The notes beneath the pieces are model-generated. The model had not been told where the DNA came from and searched no databases. It saw nothing but the letters and a program-made list of their open reading frames with translations. A DNA stretch of 38,944 nt, from contig JAQIBR010000203.1 in NCBI GenBank assembly GCA_027858955.1, forward strand, positions 1 to 38,944. Direction: 5' to 3'. The position numbers and the translations under genes are program-made. Of this stretch, positions 1 through 8,700 are shown one piece after another. Numbering within the stretch: position 1 is the first letter of the stretch; each line of letters starts with the position of its first letter. Source of the DNA: Bacteroidales bacterium (GTDB lineage Bacteria > Bacteroidota > Bacteroidia > Bacteroidales > UBA12170).

Positions 1-68
1 TTTAGCTCCTTGTTTTCTGCATTTCTTCTTACAGATCTTGACTTCCAATATTGCGCATTATAATCCAT
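1..68 (-). CDS. Possible N-terminus of a gene leaving the left edge
   Basis: An ATG at 68 on the minus strand opens a frame that stays open to the window edge (22 codons, beginning MDYNAQYWKSRSVRRN). The composition is charged and plausible for a protein start. A weak TAATATTG -7-like sequence lies upstream on the same strand. I do not recognise the family, and 22 codons are too few to exclude chance. Confidence 0.28.
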   Translation of the reverse strand, partial: MDYNAQYWKSRSVRRNAENKEL

Positions 69-178
69 GACATATAGGCTTTATTCCCGACAAGTTACAA
101 TATTATCAGCTCGTTTAGAATTTTTTGGGGTGATATTTATTAACATTATTATTAACATTTTTAACTCCCCACCTGACA

Positions 179-254
179 GGTCGAAGCGACCTCGCCAAGG
201 TCGAATATTTCCAGTGAGGGCTTCACTTAGAGTGAAGCCTTCACTATGTCGAAT
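179..254. repeat. Cluster of hairpins (REP-like intergenic element)
   Basis: Two overlapping small hairpins (GGTCG-AAG-CGACC at 179-191; CGACCT-CGCCA-AGGTCG at 187-203) are followed by a strong hairpin at 213-245. The latter has a stem of about 15 bp, AGTGAGGGCTTCACT on the left arm, a TAG loop and one G-T pair. The word GTCGAAT occurs on both sides of it (201-207 and 248-254). Such dense short palindromes between genes suggest a dispersed REP-like element, possibly also acting as a bidirectional transcription stop for ndk and the left-edge gene. No protein is supported between 69 and 308. Confidence 0.55.
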
Positions 255-308
255 TCAACAGTATAAATTTTTTTCAACAGACACTATTTAAAATAGCAGC
301 CTGTTTAT

Positions 309-728
309 TTAATATCTTTCAGTCTGAGAAAAGAAGAATGAGGCTTCAACTGCAGCATTTTCATCACTATCTGAACCATGAACTGCATTTTCTCCAATAT
401 TCGTTCCACATTCTTTGCGTATTGTACCTTCAGCAGCATCGGCAGGATTAGTTGCTCCAATTAACTCACGATAAGCTTCAACAACATTTTCTTTTTCCAG
501 AATAGCAGCAATTATTGGTCCTGATGACATAAAATCAACTAATTCATTATAAAAAGGCCGTTCGGCGTGAATTTCATAAAACTTCATTGCCTGTTCTTTT
601 GATAATTTGGTGATTTTCATAGCTGTAACGCGAAAACCAGCTTCAGTAATTTTATATAATATTTTCCCAGTGCAATTATTTTTAAATGCGGTTGGTTTAA
701 TCATTGTTAGGGTAATGTTATTGTCCAT
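309..728 (-). CDS. ndk: Nucleoside diphosphate kinase
   Basis: Transfers the gamma phosphate of ATP to nucleoside diphosphates through a phosphohistidine intermediate, balancing the NTP and dNTP pools in the cytoplasm. The 139-residue length is normal for the family. The start LTMIKPTAF is the conserved first strand, and the active-site segment NAVHGSDS places the catalytic histidine at residue 117, with the usual C-terminal EASFFF. The gene is divergent from the nrnA-like gene. The ATG at 728 gives the expected N-terminus. A single-gene transcript is likely. The family call is firm. Confidence 0.95.
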   Translation of the reverse strand: MDNNITLTMIKPTAFKNNCTGKILYKITEAGFRVTAMKITKLSKEQAMKFYEIHAERPFYNELVDFMSSGPIIAAILEKENVVEAYRELIGATNPADAAEGTIRKECGTNIGENAVHGSDSDENAAVEASFFFSQTERY

Positions 729-838
729 GTCTTAAATTTTGTTAATTAATGCTGTAAAAGTAAGCATTATCATTCAGTGGAGCTTAAAAATTGTTTCAAA
801 AAGTTTACTTTTGTTTTTCATTTTCATAAATCTAAATA

Positions 839-1876
839 TTGCTTAAAGACTTGAAATACAACAAATATCAAAATATCTCTCAACTGCTTAAAAATGCTCA
901 AAAAATCGTTTTAACAGCACATGCCAATCCCGACGGTGATACAATTGGTTCCTGTTTGGCTTTGTATCATTATTTGATTCAATTCGGACATCAAGTAACG
1001 GTTATAAGTCCAAATGAAGCTCCGGGATTTTTGCAATGGTTACCATATTATAATCAGGTAATTATTTATGATGCAGATAATCAAAAGGTTGAAAGTGAAA
1101 TTAAAAATGCCGATCTTATTTTTGCCATTGATTACAATGCTTTTCATCGTGCAGGCCAAGGAATGGAAGACTTATTATCAAATGCATCTGCTAAAAAAGT
1201 AATGATTGATCATCATCCTAATCCTGATAATCTCTTTGACGAAAAAATTTCAGATACTTCTGCAAGCTCAACCGCCGAATTGGTTTTTCGCTTTATCAAT
1301 GATTTGGGGCATTTGGATAAAATTAATAAGGAAGTTGCGGAAAACTTATATGTTGGCCTTCTTACTGATACAGGCTCCTTCAGCTATTCAATCAACAGCG
1401 ATCAGCCTTATAAAATTGCAGCATTTTTATATAATACCGGCATTGATTTACAGGTAATTAATCAAAGGATATACAGTACTTTTACTGAAAGTCGATTGCG
1501 TTTGACTGGCTACGCCATAAGTGAGAAATTAGTGGTAAATCACTCATTGCGTTTTGCTTATATATCACTGTCAAAAGAAGAACTAAATCGTTTTATTTAT
1601 CAAACTGGTGATACTGAAGGTCTTGTAAATTATGCCTTGGCAATGGAAAATATTGTTGCTGCTGTTTTACTCACAGAAAAAGATGATAAGATCCGACTTT
1701 CATTTCGTTCGAAAGGTGATTTTGCTGTGAATAGTATTGCCAATAAGTACTTTGAGGGTGGTGGTCATAGAAATGCAGCTGGTGGAAACAGTTTTATTTC
1801 TATGGAAGAGACTATCAAAAAATTAAACAATATTATTCCCCTATATATCGCAGAATTAAATGCTGTTCAGCTTTAG
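839..1876 (+). CDS. nrnA: DHH/DHHA1 phosphoesterase, NrnA-like oligoribonuclease/pAp phosphatase
   Basis: Predicted cytoplasmic Mn-dependent phosphoesterase that degrades very short RNA and/or 3'-phosphoadenosine 5'-phosphate. The 345-residue protein shows the DHH-family motifs in order: ANPDGDTIGS near residues 29-38, FAIDYN near 97, IDHHPNPD near 123, and the DHHA1 substrate-binding GGGHRNAAGG near 306-314. The start is a TTG at 839; no earlier in-frame ATG exists and the reading begins only about ten residues before the conserved fold, so TTG is the best choice. A TACTTTTG box at 806-813 could be its -7 element, but no well-spaced -33 was found. Substrate preference (nanoRNA, pAp or cyclic dinucleotide products) cannot be told from sequence. 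Confidence 0.88.
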   Translation: MLKDLKYNKYQNISQLLKNAQKIVLTAHANPDGDTIGSCLALYHYLIQFGHQVTVISPNEAPGFLQWLPYYNQVIIYDADNQKVESEIKNADLIFAIDYNAFHRAGQGMEDLLSNASAKKVMIDHHPNPDNLFDEKISDTSASSTAELVFRFINDLGHLDKINKEVAENLYVGLLTDTGSFSYSINSDQPYKIAAFLYNTGIDLQVINQRIYSTFTESRLRLTGYAISEKLVVNHSLRFAYISLSKEELNRFIYQTGDTEGLVNYALAMENIVAAVLLTEKDDKIRLSFRSKGDFAVNSIANKYFEGGGHRNAAGGNSFISMEETIKKLNNIIPLYIAELNAVQL

Positions 1877-1927
1877 GCATAGGAAATTGATATTGAATAT
1901 AAGAATATATTAGAGGAATATTTTAAA

Positions 1928-1989
1928 TAAATCAGACAATAAAGCCTGATTTATTTTACCTTCGCAACTTGCAAAGTTTTGCAGGTTGC
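1928..1989 (+). terminator. Two hairpins downstream of the nrnA-like gene
   Basis: The first hairpin has 8-bp arms TAAATCAG / CTGATTTA (1928-1953) followed by TTTT, and fits a rho-independent terminator. The second (1964-1989, arms GCAACTTGCAAA / TTTGCAGGTTGC with one G-T pair) resembles a dispersed intergenic palindrome more than a terminator. Confidence 0.5.
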
Positions 1990-2054
1990 TAAGATTTAAT
2001 CCATTGAATATCCGAAAGGATAAATTGAAATATAACTAATTGAATTAGAATAAG

Positions 2055-2933
2055 ATGAAAATAATTTATTGGAAAAAATGGCAGCTCTTAATTTTAATTG
2101 TAGCTTTAGGAAGTTCTATTTTATCTTCTTGTAGTTATTTTAGTGATTACCCTGGATTTAAAGAAGATGAATCAGGCTTGCTTTATAAATTTCATGAGAA
2201 AACTAAGAGCAGAAAAGCTGAAATTGGCGATTTTATTACAGTAGAAATGCGTTATAAAACGAATGAAGATTCCTTGCTTTTTGACGGAAATGGAGCAACG
2301 ATTCCCTTGGAATTAATAAATCCAGTATTTGCTGGTGATATTAATCAAGCTCTCGCAATGATGAGTAAAGGAGACAGTGCAACTTTCGTTATCAGAGCAG
2401 ATTCCTTCTTATTAAAGAATGCAATGTTGACGATATTACCTGATTTTATTGATGATGATAGTCGAATTATTTTCAATATAAGGATGCGCAATGTTCAATC
2501 GCTGGAGGAACTGGAATTAGAAAAAGAAAAAACACTTAGAGAAGGTTTGAAAATAGAAGAAGAAGCAATAAATGCTTATATACTGGAAAATAATATATCA
2601 GTGAATGCTGAAATCAGCGGACTTTATTTTATCCCTATTCGTAGTGGAAAAGGGCAACAGGCAAATATAGGTCAGCATGTAAGTGTTCATTATACAGGTA
2701 AATTTCTTGATGGTACAATCTTCGACTCTTCATACGATCGTGGTAAACCTATTGAGTTTGATTTAGGATTGGGACAGGTTATTGCTGGATGGGACGAAGG
2801 AATTGCAAAAATGAAAAAAGGAGGGAAGGCTTTACTGCTTATTCCATCTGATTTAGGGTATGGAACTGGTCGTGGTCAAATTCCACCATATACACCTTTA
2901 GTCTTTGAAGTAGAATTAATTAATGTAAAATAA
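2055..2933 (+). CDS. FKBP-type peptidyl-prolyl isomerase, lipoprotein
   Basis: Predicted envelope-anchored cis-trans prolyl isomerase/chaperone. Residues 1-26 are a lipoprotein signal ending in the lipobox LSSC (Cys26). Residues ~55-150 form a degenerate FKBP-like segment (ending IIFNIRMRNVQ) without the canonical active-site pattern. A charged helix follows, and residues ~205-292 are a canonical FKBP domain with VHYTG, FDSS, VIAGWDEG, GYG and VFEVEL. The next gene starts 14 bp after the stop and encodes a larger relative, so the two are probably co-transcribed duplicates. Gliding-related GldI proteins are also FKBP lipoproteins, but nothing here proves that role. Confidence 0.9.
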   Translation: MKIIYWKKWQLLILIVALGSSILSSCSYFSDYPGFKEDESGLLYKFHEKTKSRKAEIGDFITVEMRYKTNEDSLLFDGNGATIPLELINPVFAGDINQALAMMSKGDSATFVIRADSFLLKNAMLTILPDFIDDDSRIIFNIRMRNVQSLEELELEKEKTLREGLKIEEEAINAYILENNISVNAEISGLYFIPIRSGKGQQANIGQHVSVHYTGKFLDGTIFDSSYDRGKPIEFDLGLGQVIAGWDEGIAKMKKGGKALLLIPSDLGYGTGRGQIPPYTPLVFEVELINVK

Positions 2934-2947
2934 AAATTAAAAAACAA

Positions 2948-4294
2948 ATGAACTGGAATATTTTAAAAACAAGTGGATTATTACTCATTCTTGTAACTTT
3001 TTTTGTGAGTTGTAACAACCCACATCCCGGATTTGAAAAAACAAAAAGTGGTATTTATTATCAAGTAATCAGTCAAGTAGATTCTGTAAAAGATATGAAA
3101 GCCGATAGTGGTAAGTTTTTGGTTATGGATATGAATTATGGAACAAAAGATTCTATCTTATTTAATAGCCAATTATTGCCTGATAAGATTGTAAAAATGC
3201 CTTTCCGTGAGAAAGACTTTGATGGAGATGTTTGGGACGCACTTTCCTTATTTAATAATGGGGATAGCGCTAATTTTATTATCCGGGCCGATTCTTTTTT
3301 CTTGAAAACAACTCGCGCACCTGAAGTGCCTGAACTTTTTCTTGAAAAAAACGAAGTACATTTCTCTATTAAAATAAAGAACATTCAAACAAAAGAAGAA
3401 ATTGATGCGGAAAAAGCTGCCTTTGTTAATGCACGTCGTTATGCTGAGCAGATCGAGATTGCTAAATTCAAAGCAGAAAATAATTGGACTTTTGAAGCTT
3501 TAGAAAGCGGATTATATTTTAATAAAATTAAAAGTGGCAGTGGTCGTAAAGTAAAAGAAGGATTGTTTCTCACTTTCGATTTTGATATTAGGCTTTTAAA
3601 TGGTAAAACTATTTATTCGTCGATTGAAGCAAATTTTCCCGGAACTTTTGAATATGGTAAACAATTCGATACCAAAGGTTTAATGCAAGCTTTGGGAATG
3701 ATGCGCCAAGGAGATGAAGTAGAACTTATTATTCCTTCTTCTTTAGCATTCGGTGAAGGTGGACGTCCTGGTATGATAGAACCACATACACCACTTCATT
3801 ATTTTGTTAGTTTAAATGACGTTAGAACAAAAGCTGAGAATGAAGCAGTTGTTGAAGCAAAACGTAAAAACGAAGAAGCACAAAAACTTACTTTAAAATT
3901 ACAGGAGTCGTCAATATTAGCCAAATATATTGCTGATAACGAAATTACCGTAGAGCCAACTGAAAGTGGATTATATTTTATTTCCACTCTTGAAGGAGAA
4001 GGTGAACAAGCTTTAGCTGGCAATAAAGTTAAAGTACATTATACCGGTACTTTATTAGATGGAACAAAATTCGATTCCTCAGTTGATAGAGATCAGCCTT
4101 TTGAATTTGTACTTGGTCAAGGTCAGGTAATTAAAGGTTGGGACGAAGGAATTGCAATGTTAAAAGTTGGTGGAAAAGCAACTTTAATATTGCCTTCAAG
4201 CATTGCTTATGGCGAGCGCCAGGCTGGTGAAATTATTAAACCATTTTCTCCTTTGAAATTCGATGTTGAATTGTTGGAGATAATTACTGAATAA
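2948..4294 (+). CDS. Multi-domain FKBP-type peptidyl-prolyl isomerase, lipoprotein
   Basis: Second FKBP lipoprotein of the pair, 448 residues. The signal peptide ends in FVSC (Cys22). Three FKBP-like segments follow: a degenerate one at ~50-145 similar in position to that of its neighbour, a second at ~205-295 (SSLAFGEGG kept, but the HYTG and GWDEG motifs lost), and a canonical C-terminal domain at ~355-448 with VHYTG, FDSS, VIKGWDEG and AYGE. Long charged helices separate the segments. Only the last domain looks catalytically complete; the others may bind clients. It sits 14 bp behind the shorter paralogue and ends in a clear terminator, so the two form an operon. Confidence 0.9.
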   Translation: MNWNILKTSGLLLILVTFFVSCNNPHPGFEKTKSGIYYQVISQVDSVKDMKADSGKFLVMDMNYGTKDSILFNSQLLPDKIVKMPFREKDFDGDVWDALSLFNNGDSANFIIRADSFFLKTTRAPEVPELFLEKNEVHFSIKIKNIQTKEEIDAEKAAFVNARRYAEQIEIAKFKAENNWTFEALESGLYFNKIKSGSGRKVKEGLFLTFDFDIRLLNGKTIYSSIEANFPGTFEYGKQFDTKGLMQALGMMRQGDEVELIIPSSLAFGEGGRPGMIEPHTPLHYFVSLNDVRTKAENEAVVEAKRKNEEAQKLTLKLQESSILAKYIADNEITVEPTESGLYFISTLEGEGEQALAGNKVKVHYTGTLLDGTKFDSSVDRDQPFEFVLGQGQVIKGWDEGIAMLKVGGKATLILPSSIAYGERQAGEIIKPFSPLKFDVELLEIITE

Positions 4295-4312
4295 AGAAAA
4301 TTTAAATATTAT

Positions 4313-4349
4313 AAAAAAGCGTATTCTTAATTGATTACGCTTTTTTTTT
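4313..4349 (+). terminator. Rho-independent terminator of the FKBP operon
   Basis: Arms AAAAAAGCGTA (4313-4323) and TACGCTTTTTT, with a 12-nt loop and a nine-T run ending at 4349, 19 bp after the stop codon of the second FKBP gene. Confidence 0.85.
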
Positions 4350-4379
4350 GAGCTCAATCTTCTATTTTTCATACATTTG
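4347..4379 (+). promoter_or_regulatory. Bacteroidota-type promoter for the trmH-like gene
   Basis: TTTG at 4347-4350, a 21-bp gap, and TACATTTG at 4372-4379 match the -33 TTTG / -7 TAnnTTTG consensus of this phylum. The -33 box overlaps the end of the preceding terminator T-run. The coding start is 79 bp downstream. Confidence 0.6.
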
Positions 4380-4458
4380 CGTAGCTGGAATGGATAAAAG
4401 AGATTTTGGTTAAACGAATTGTTAATATGTATAATTTTAATCAAATGATGAAGTAAAT

Positions 4459-5139
4459 ATGAATTTGACAAAAGACCAGAAAACACAACTTCTTGAAAAG
4501 CTTTTAGGCTTTATTTCAGATCATAAAAATCAATTATTCGATAAGATAATACAAAATCGCACACGTTATTTAACGCTAGTTTTGGAAGATATTTACCAAG
4601 CGCAAAATGCCAGTGCTGTGCTTCGAACTGCTGACTGCTTTGGTATTCAGGACGTACATATTATAGAAAACAGAAATGAATATATGATTAATCCCGAAGT
4701 TGCATTAGGTGCTACAAAGTGGTTAACATTACATCGATATAATGAAGAAGAGAACAATACTTTAGCAGCTATTCAAAAACTCAAATCCGAGGGTTATAGG
4801 ATAGTTGCAACTATGCCACATACTAATGATGTGCTTTTGCCGGAAATGAATATTAATCAGAAAACGGCATTATTTTTAGGCAATGAATTGAATGGCTTAT
4901 CGGAAATTGTACAGGAACATGCTGATATGTTTGTTAAAATTCCAATGTATGGATTTACTGAAAGTTATAACATAAGTGTCTCAGCTGCATTATGTTTACA
5001 GGATTTAACAAATAAAATACGGACTGTAAATATTAATTGGAAGCTCACTGAATCTGAATTTTTGGATGTAAAACTCGATTGGGCCAGATCTGTTGTCAGA
5101 GAGTCAGAAAATGTTGCAAATCATATGTTCAGGAAATAG
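4459..5139 (+). CDS. trmH: SPOUT-family RNA 2'-O-methyltransferase, TrmH-like
   Basis: Uses S-adenosylmethionine to methylate a ribose 2'-OH of RNA; the architecture suggests tRNA Gm18. The 226-residue protein contains the three SpoU/TrmH motifs: NASAVLRTADCFG with the catalytic Arg (~50-62), LFLGNELNGLSE (~138-149), and YNISVSAALCLQDL (~173-186), the trefoil-knot cofactor site. The C-terminal helix with DWARSVVRESENV resembles the TrmH-specific tail rather than the TrmL or RlmB arrangement. It has its own promoter. The substrate is inferred from family likeness. Confidence 0.85.
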   Translation: MNLTKDQKTQLLEKLLGFISDHKNQLFDKIIQNRTRYLTLVLEDIYQAQNASAVLRTADCFGIQDVHIIENRNEYMINPEVALGATKWLTLHRYNEEENNTLAAIQKLKSEGYRIVATMPHTNDVLLPEMNINQKTALFLGNELNGLSEIVQEHADMFVKIPMYGFTESYNISVSAALCLQDLTNKIRTVNINWKLTESEFLDVKLDWARSVVRESENVANHMFRK

Positions 5140-5344
5140 TTCAATAAACTTTTCCAACCAGGATATTTTACTTTAAACAGGAACATTAGTAGTCTAATTG
5201 CTAAACCCACATCGTGTTGCTTATGTTACTTTAAGGTAAGGAACAATTATGTTGTTATTATCAGTACTTTAATCAAATTCAATTATTTTAAGACTAATTT
5301 TCTTATAACAATTTGTTAAAAATGTATTTAAATTGATAATTTCT

Positions 5345-5365
5345 AATTTAGAATTAGTCTAAATT
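5345..5365. promoter_or_regulatory. Perfect 8-bp inverted repeat upstream of the kinase array
   Basis: AATTTAGA, a 5-nt spacer ATTAG, then TCTAAATT. It lies about 400 bp before the first complete kinase and 30 bp before a TACATTG sequence that could be a weak -7 box. It could be an operator, but the composition is very AT-rich so chance is possible. The rest of 5140-5444 shows no gene. Confidence 0.3.
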
Positions 5366-5577
5366 AAAATAATGTTGTACATTGTCCCGCAAATAACAAT
5401 AAATGAGTTAATTAATAAATATTTGTGAATATAAAATATATGATTTGCGGTGTTTATTAGCTACAGCAGAATTAAAAATCGGAACTATTTATCCATTATC
5501 GAATACCATGAAAACTCAGAAGGAGTATTGCTATATAGGTATAACTGAACTTAGTTTATTTTTCAAATACATTTTAA

Positions 5578-5762
5578 ATTTATTTGAAAGCATAAAGAAA
5601 AAGATCTTCCACCCCTTTTTCACCACCAAGCCTATAGTGCAAGGAACAGGATTGGGTTTCTTATTAAGCTATGATATCATAAAAGCATATGGCGGTGTGC
5701 TAAATGTCGAATCGGTTGAACATGATGGGTCAAATTTTACAATTGTAATTCCTAATAAGTAA
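5578..5762 (+). pseudogene. Decayed C-terminal tail of a seventh histidine kinase
   Basis: The frame reads KKKIFHPFFTTKP, GTGLG and SYDIIKAYGG up to a stop at 5760-5762. This matches the last ~60 residues of the six kinases downstream: F box, G2 box and final strands. The upstream part of the open frame (from 5445) has no kinase homology, and the H box, N box and G1 box are absent, so it cannot be an active kinase. Changes inside the motif (LGFLLSYDI where the others read LGLSLSYDI) fit relaxed selection. It ends only 4 bp before the next kinase. Most likely a remnant left by recombination or deletion between paralogues. Confidence 0.75.
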
Positions 5763-5766
5763 ATGC

Positions 5767-8700
5767 ATGAAGCTATTAAAAAAAGAAAAAGAGGACGTTC
5801 TTAAAGTTTATGATACATGGCTTTACAGTTACCTTAATGGTGATGTAAAAACTTATGATTCATTTTTAGATGATGAATATCGATTCATTGGATCAACGGA
5901 TAATGAAGATTTCTTAAACAGAAAGGATACCACTAAATTTTTTGAAAATACAGCTGATCAGTTAGCTGGACAGGTTGAAATTAGAAACAGTAGAAAGACC
6001 TTTGAGAAATTTAATGAACTCATTTTTATTACCGACTTGTTCGATGCTTATTTCCTTAATGCCAACAACTGGGAATATTATGGCAAATTTCGATTCACAT
6101 CCTCCCTTAGAAAACAAAAGATTGGTTGGCGTTTTGTATATCAACATTTCTCAACACCCGATACAAAGGCACAGGAAGGAGAAACAATTGGTACAGAACA
6201 AATCGCTGCTGAAAACCTGCAACTTCGAGAAGCTATAAAAAGACGTACAACTGAGCTTGAGAATAAAAGCCAGGAACTAGAAATTGAGGCTTCACTTGAA
6301 AGAGTTAGAACAGTCGCAATGAGCATGCGAAAACCAGATGACATGCTGGATGTATGCCGCATTATTTCGGAACAACTGCAAGTGCTGAATGTTAAGGACA
6401 TAAGAAATGTTCAGACAGCCATTATCAATGAACAAAAAGGCACATATCTCAATTATCAATATTTTACAGCCTATTCAAAAAGCGTTGTTGAAGAAACCGA
6501 ATACAACAAAAACCCGTTGGTAAACGAAATGGTTAATGAATTGAAAAGATCTGCTGATGCATATTTTACAGGTTGCCTCGAAGGTGAGGAACTAATTTCA
6601 TTTAGGGAATACCGAAAACTTGATAAGCAATTTCCTGATCCATTATTAGATAAGGCAACAAAGGCTCACTATAATTTTTATTCTATTGGTCTTGGCGGAT
6701 TAGGATTAACTACTTACAAACCATTACCTGAAGCGGGACTTGAAATCTTTAAACGTTTTCATAATGTATTCAAATTGGCTTACAGCAGGTTTATTGATAT
6801 TCAGCAAGCCGAAGCTCAGGCAAGAGAAGCAAAAATAGAAGCTTCACTTGAGCGTGTAAGAAGTAGGGCAATGGCAATGCACAATAGTGATGAATTATTG
6901 GATGCAGGTACACTATTGTATCAAGAGCTAACTAAATTGGGTATTGAAAGTGTAACAAGTGGTTATGTTTTGGTAGATGAGGAAAATAAGATTGATTGGA
7001 ACTACACGGCAAATCCTGCTAATCAGGCTATTATGCCAGTTCCTGTTGGTATACCAAATAACAAAACCAAAGTCATGCGTTCTATAAATGCAAGTTGGAA
7101 AGTCCTGAAACCCTATCTGTCTACAGAGCTCGACCCAAAGGAAACTATAAATCATCAGACATTTGTTGCTGAACGCAGTACAAACTTCCCCATATCAGCT
7201 GCAGAATTAATTGCAGTTACACCCGAAAGATTGATTTTAAACAATTTTAATTTCAAACAGGGCTATTTGCTTATTGTTGGCGGACGAAAACTGGTTAATG
7301 AGCAGATTGAAATTATGCTCCGTTTCACAAAAGTTTTTGCAATGACCTATCGCCGCTTTCTCGACCTAAAGCAGGCCGAAGCACAGGCCAAAGAAGCGCA
7401 GATAGAAGTATCACTGGAACGTGTTCGATCCAAAACAATGGCCATGCATAAAAGTGATGAATTACAAGATGCGGCTGTAATGCTGTTCCAACAGGTTGAG
7501 GCTTTGGGTTTACAGATCGTTGGTTGTGGTTTTAATATCTGGGACGATGACCGAAATGCCGCCACCGCATGGATGTCAGGATTAGATCGTATTCAGCCAC
7601 CTTTCAAAACGTCTAGTAAAGAAGATATTTTTCTTCGAATATATGAAGCTGCACAAAGGGGAGAGTCATTATTTGTTGAAGAACAAAGTGGTAAAGAATT
7701 GGAAAATCACTATAAATACATGGCCTCAATTCCTGTTTTTAAGAAGATATTAAATCAATTGGAAAAGCAAGGTCTTTCGGCCCCTTCATTTCAGATTATG
7801 CATTGTGCCTTTTTTTCTCATGGCTACCTTATGTTCATTACGTCTGAACCAGTTATAGACGCTTATGATCTTTTCAAACGCTTTGCCAAGGTTTTTGAGC
7901 AAACATACACCCGCTTCCTCGATCTGCAAAAGGCCGAAGCGCAAGCAAGAGAAGGACAAATAGAATTAGCATTGGAACGCGTGAGGGCAAGAACCATGGC
8001 TATGCAACACAGTAATGAACTAGCCGATGCATCTTTTCTATTGGTGCAACAAGTAAAGGCCTTGGGGATAAATACGTGGGGTTGTGCTTTTAATATTTTT
8101 GATGAAAATCAAAATTCATCTACCGAATGGTTTAGCAACGACGAAGGTTCTCTCCCGATGTATAAAACGCCTAGAAAAGGTATATTTCTTCGTTATTATA
8201 AGGCTGGTCAAAGAGGCGAAACATTACATATAGAAAAAATTGAGGGCAAAGTTTGTCAGGATCATTACGAGTTTTTATGCACCTTACCGGTTGTTGGTGA
8301 GGCACTGATTAAAGTAAAAGAATCCGGCATTCCTTTTCCAACTTCTCAGATTGATCATGTAGCTTATTTCAAATATGGCTATTTGTTGTTTATCACTTTT
8401 GAACCAGTGCCTAAAGCTCATGAAATATTTAAACGTTTTGCCAAAGTATTTGAACAAACTTATACACGTTTCCTCGATCTGCAAAAAGCAGAGGCAGAGG
8501 CACAGGCGATGGAAGCTCAAATTGAATTAGCACTTGAGCGAATCCGAGCACAAGCCATGGCGATGAATGAATCATCAGACTTACTCGACATCGTAGTTAC
8601 AATGAGGACTGAGTTCATCGCTTTAGGCCATGAAGCACACTATTTCTGGCATATGCGATGGCTGCCCGAAATGTACCAAAAGGCCATGACATCAGGGGAT

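Noticed and set aside
67-291. Open frame of 74 codons at the left edge
   Set aside because: It runs through the hairpin cluster, has no family resemblance, and its start overlaps a more plausible minus-strand start.
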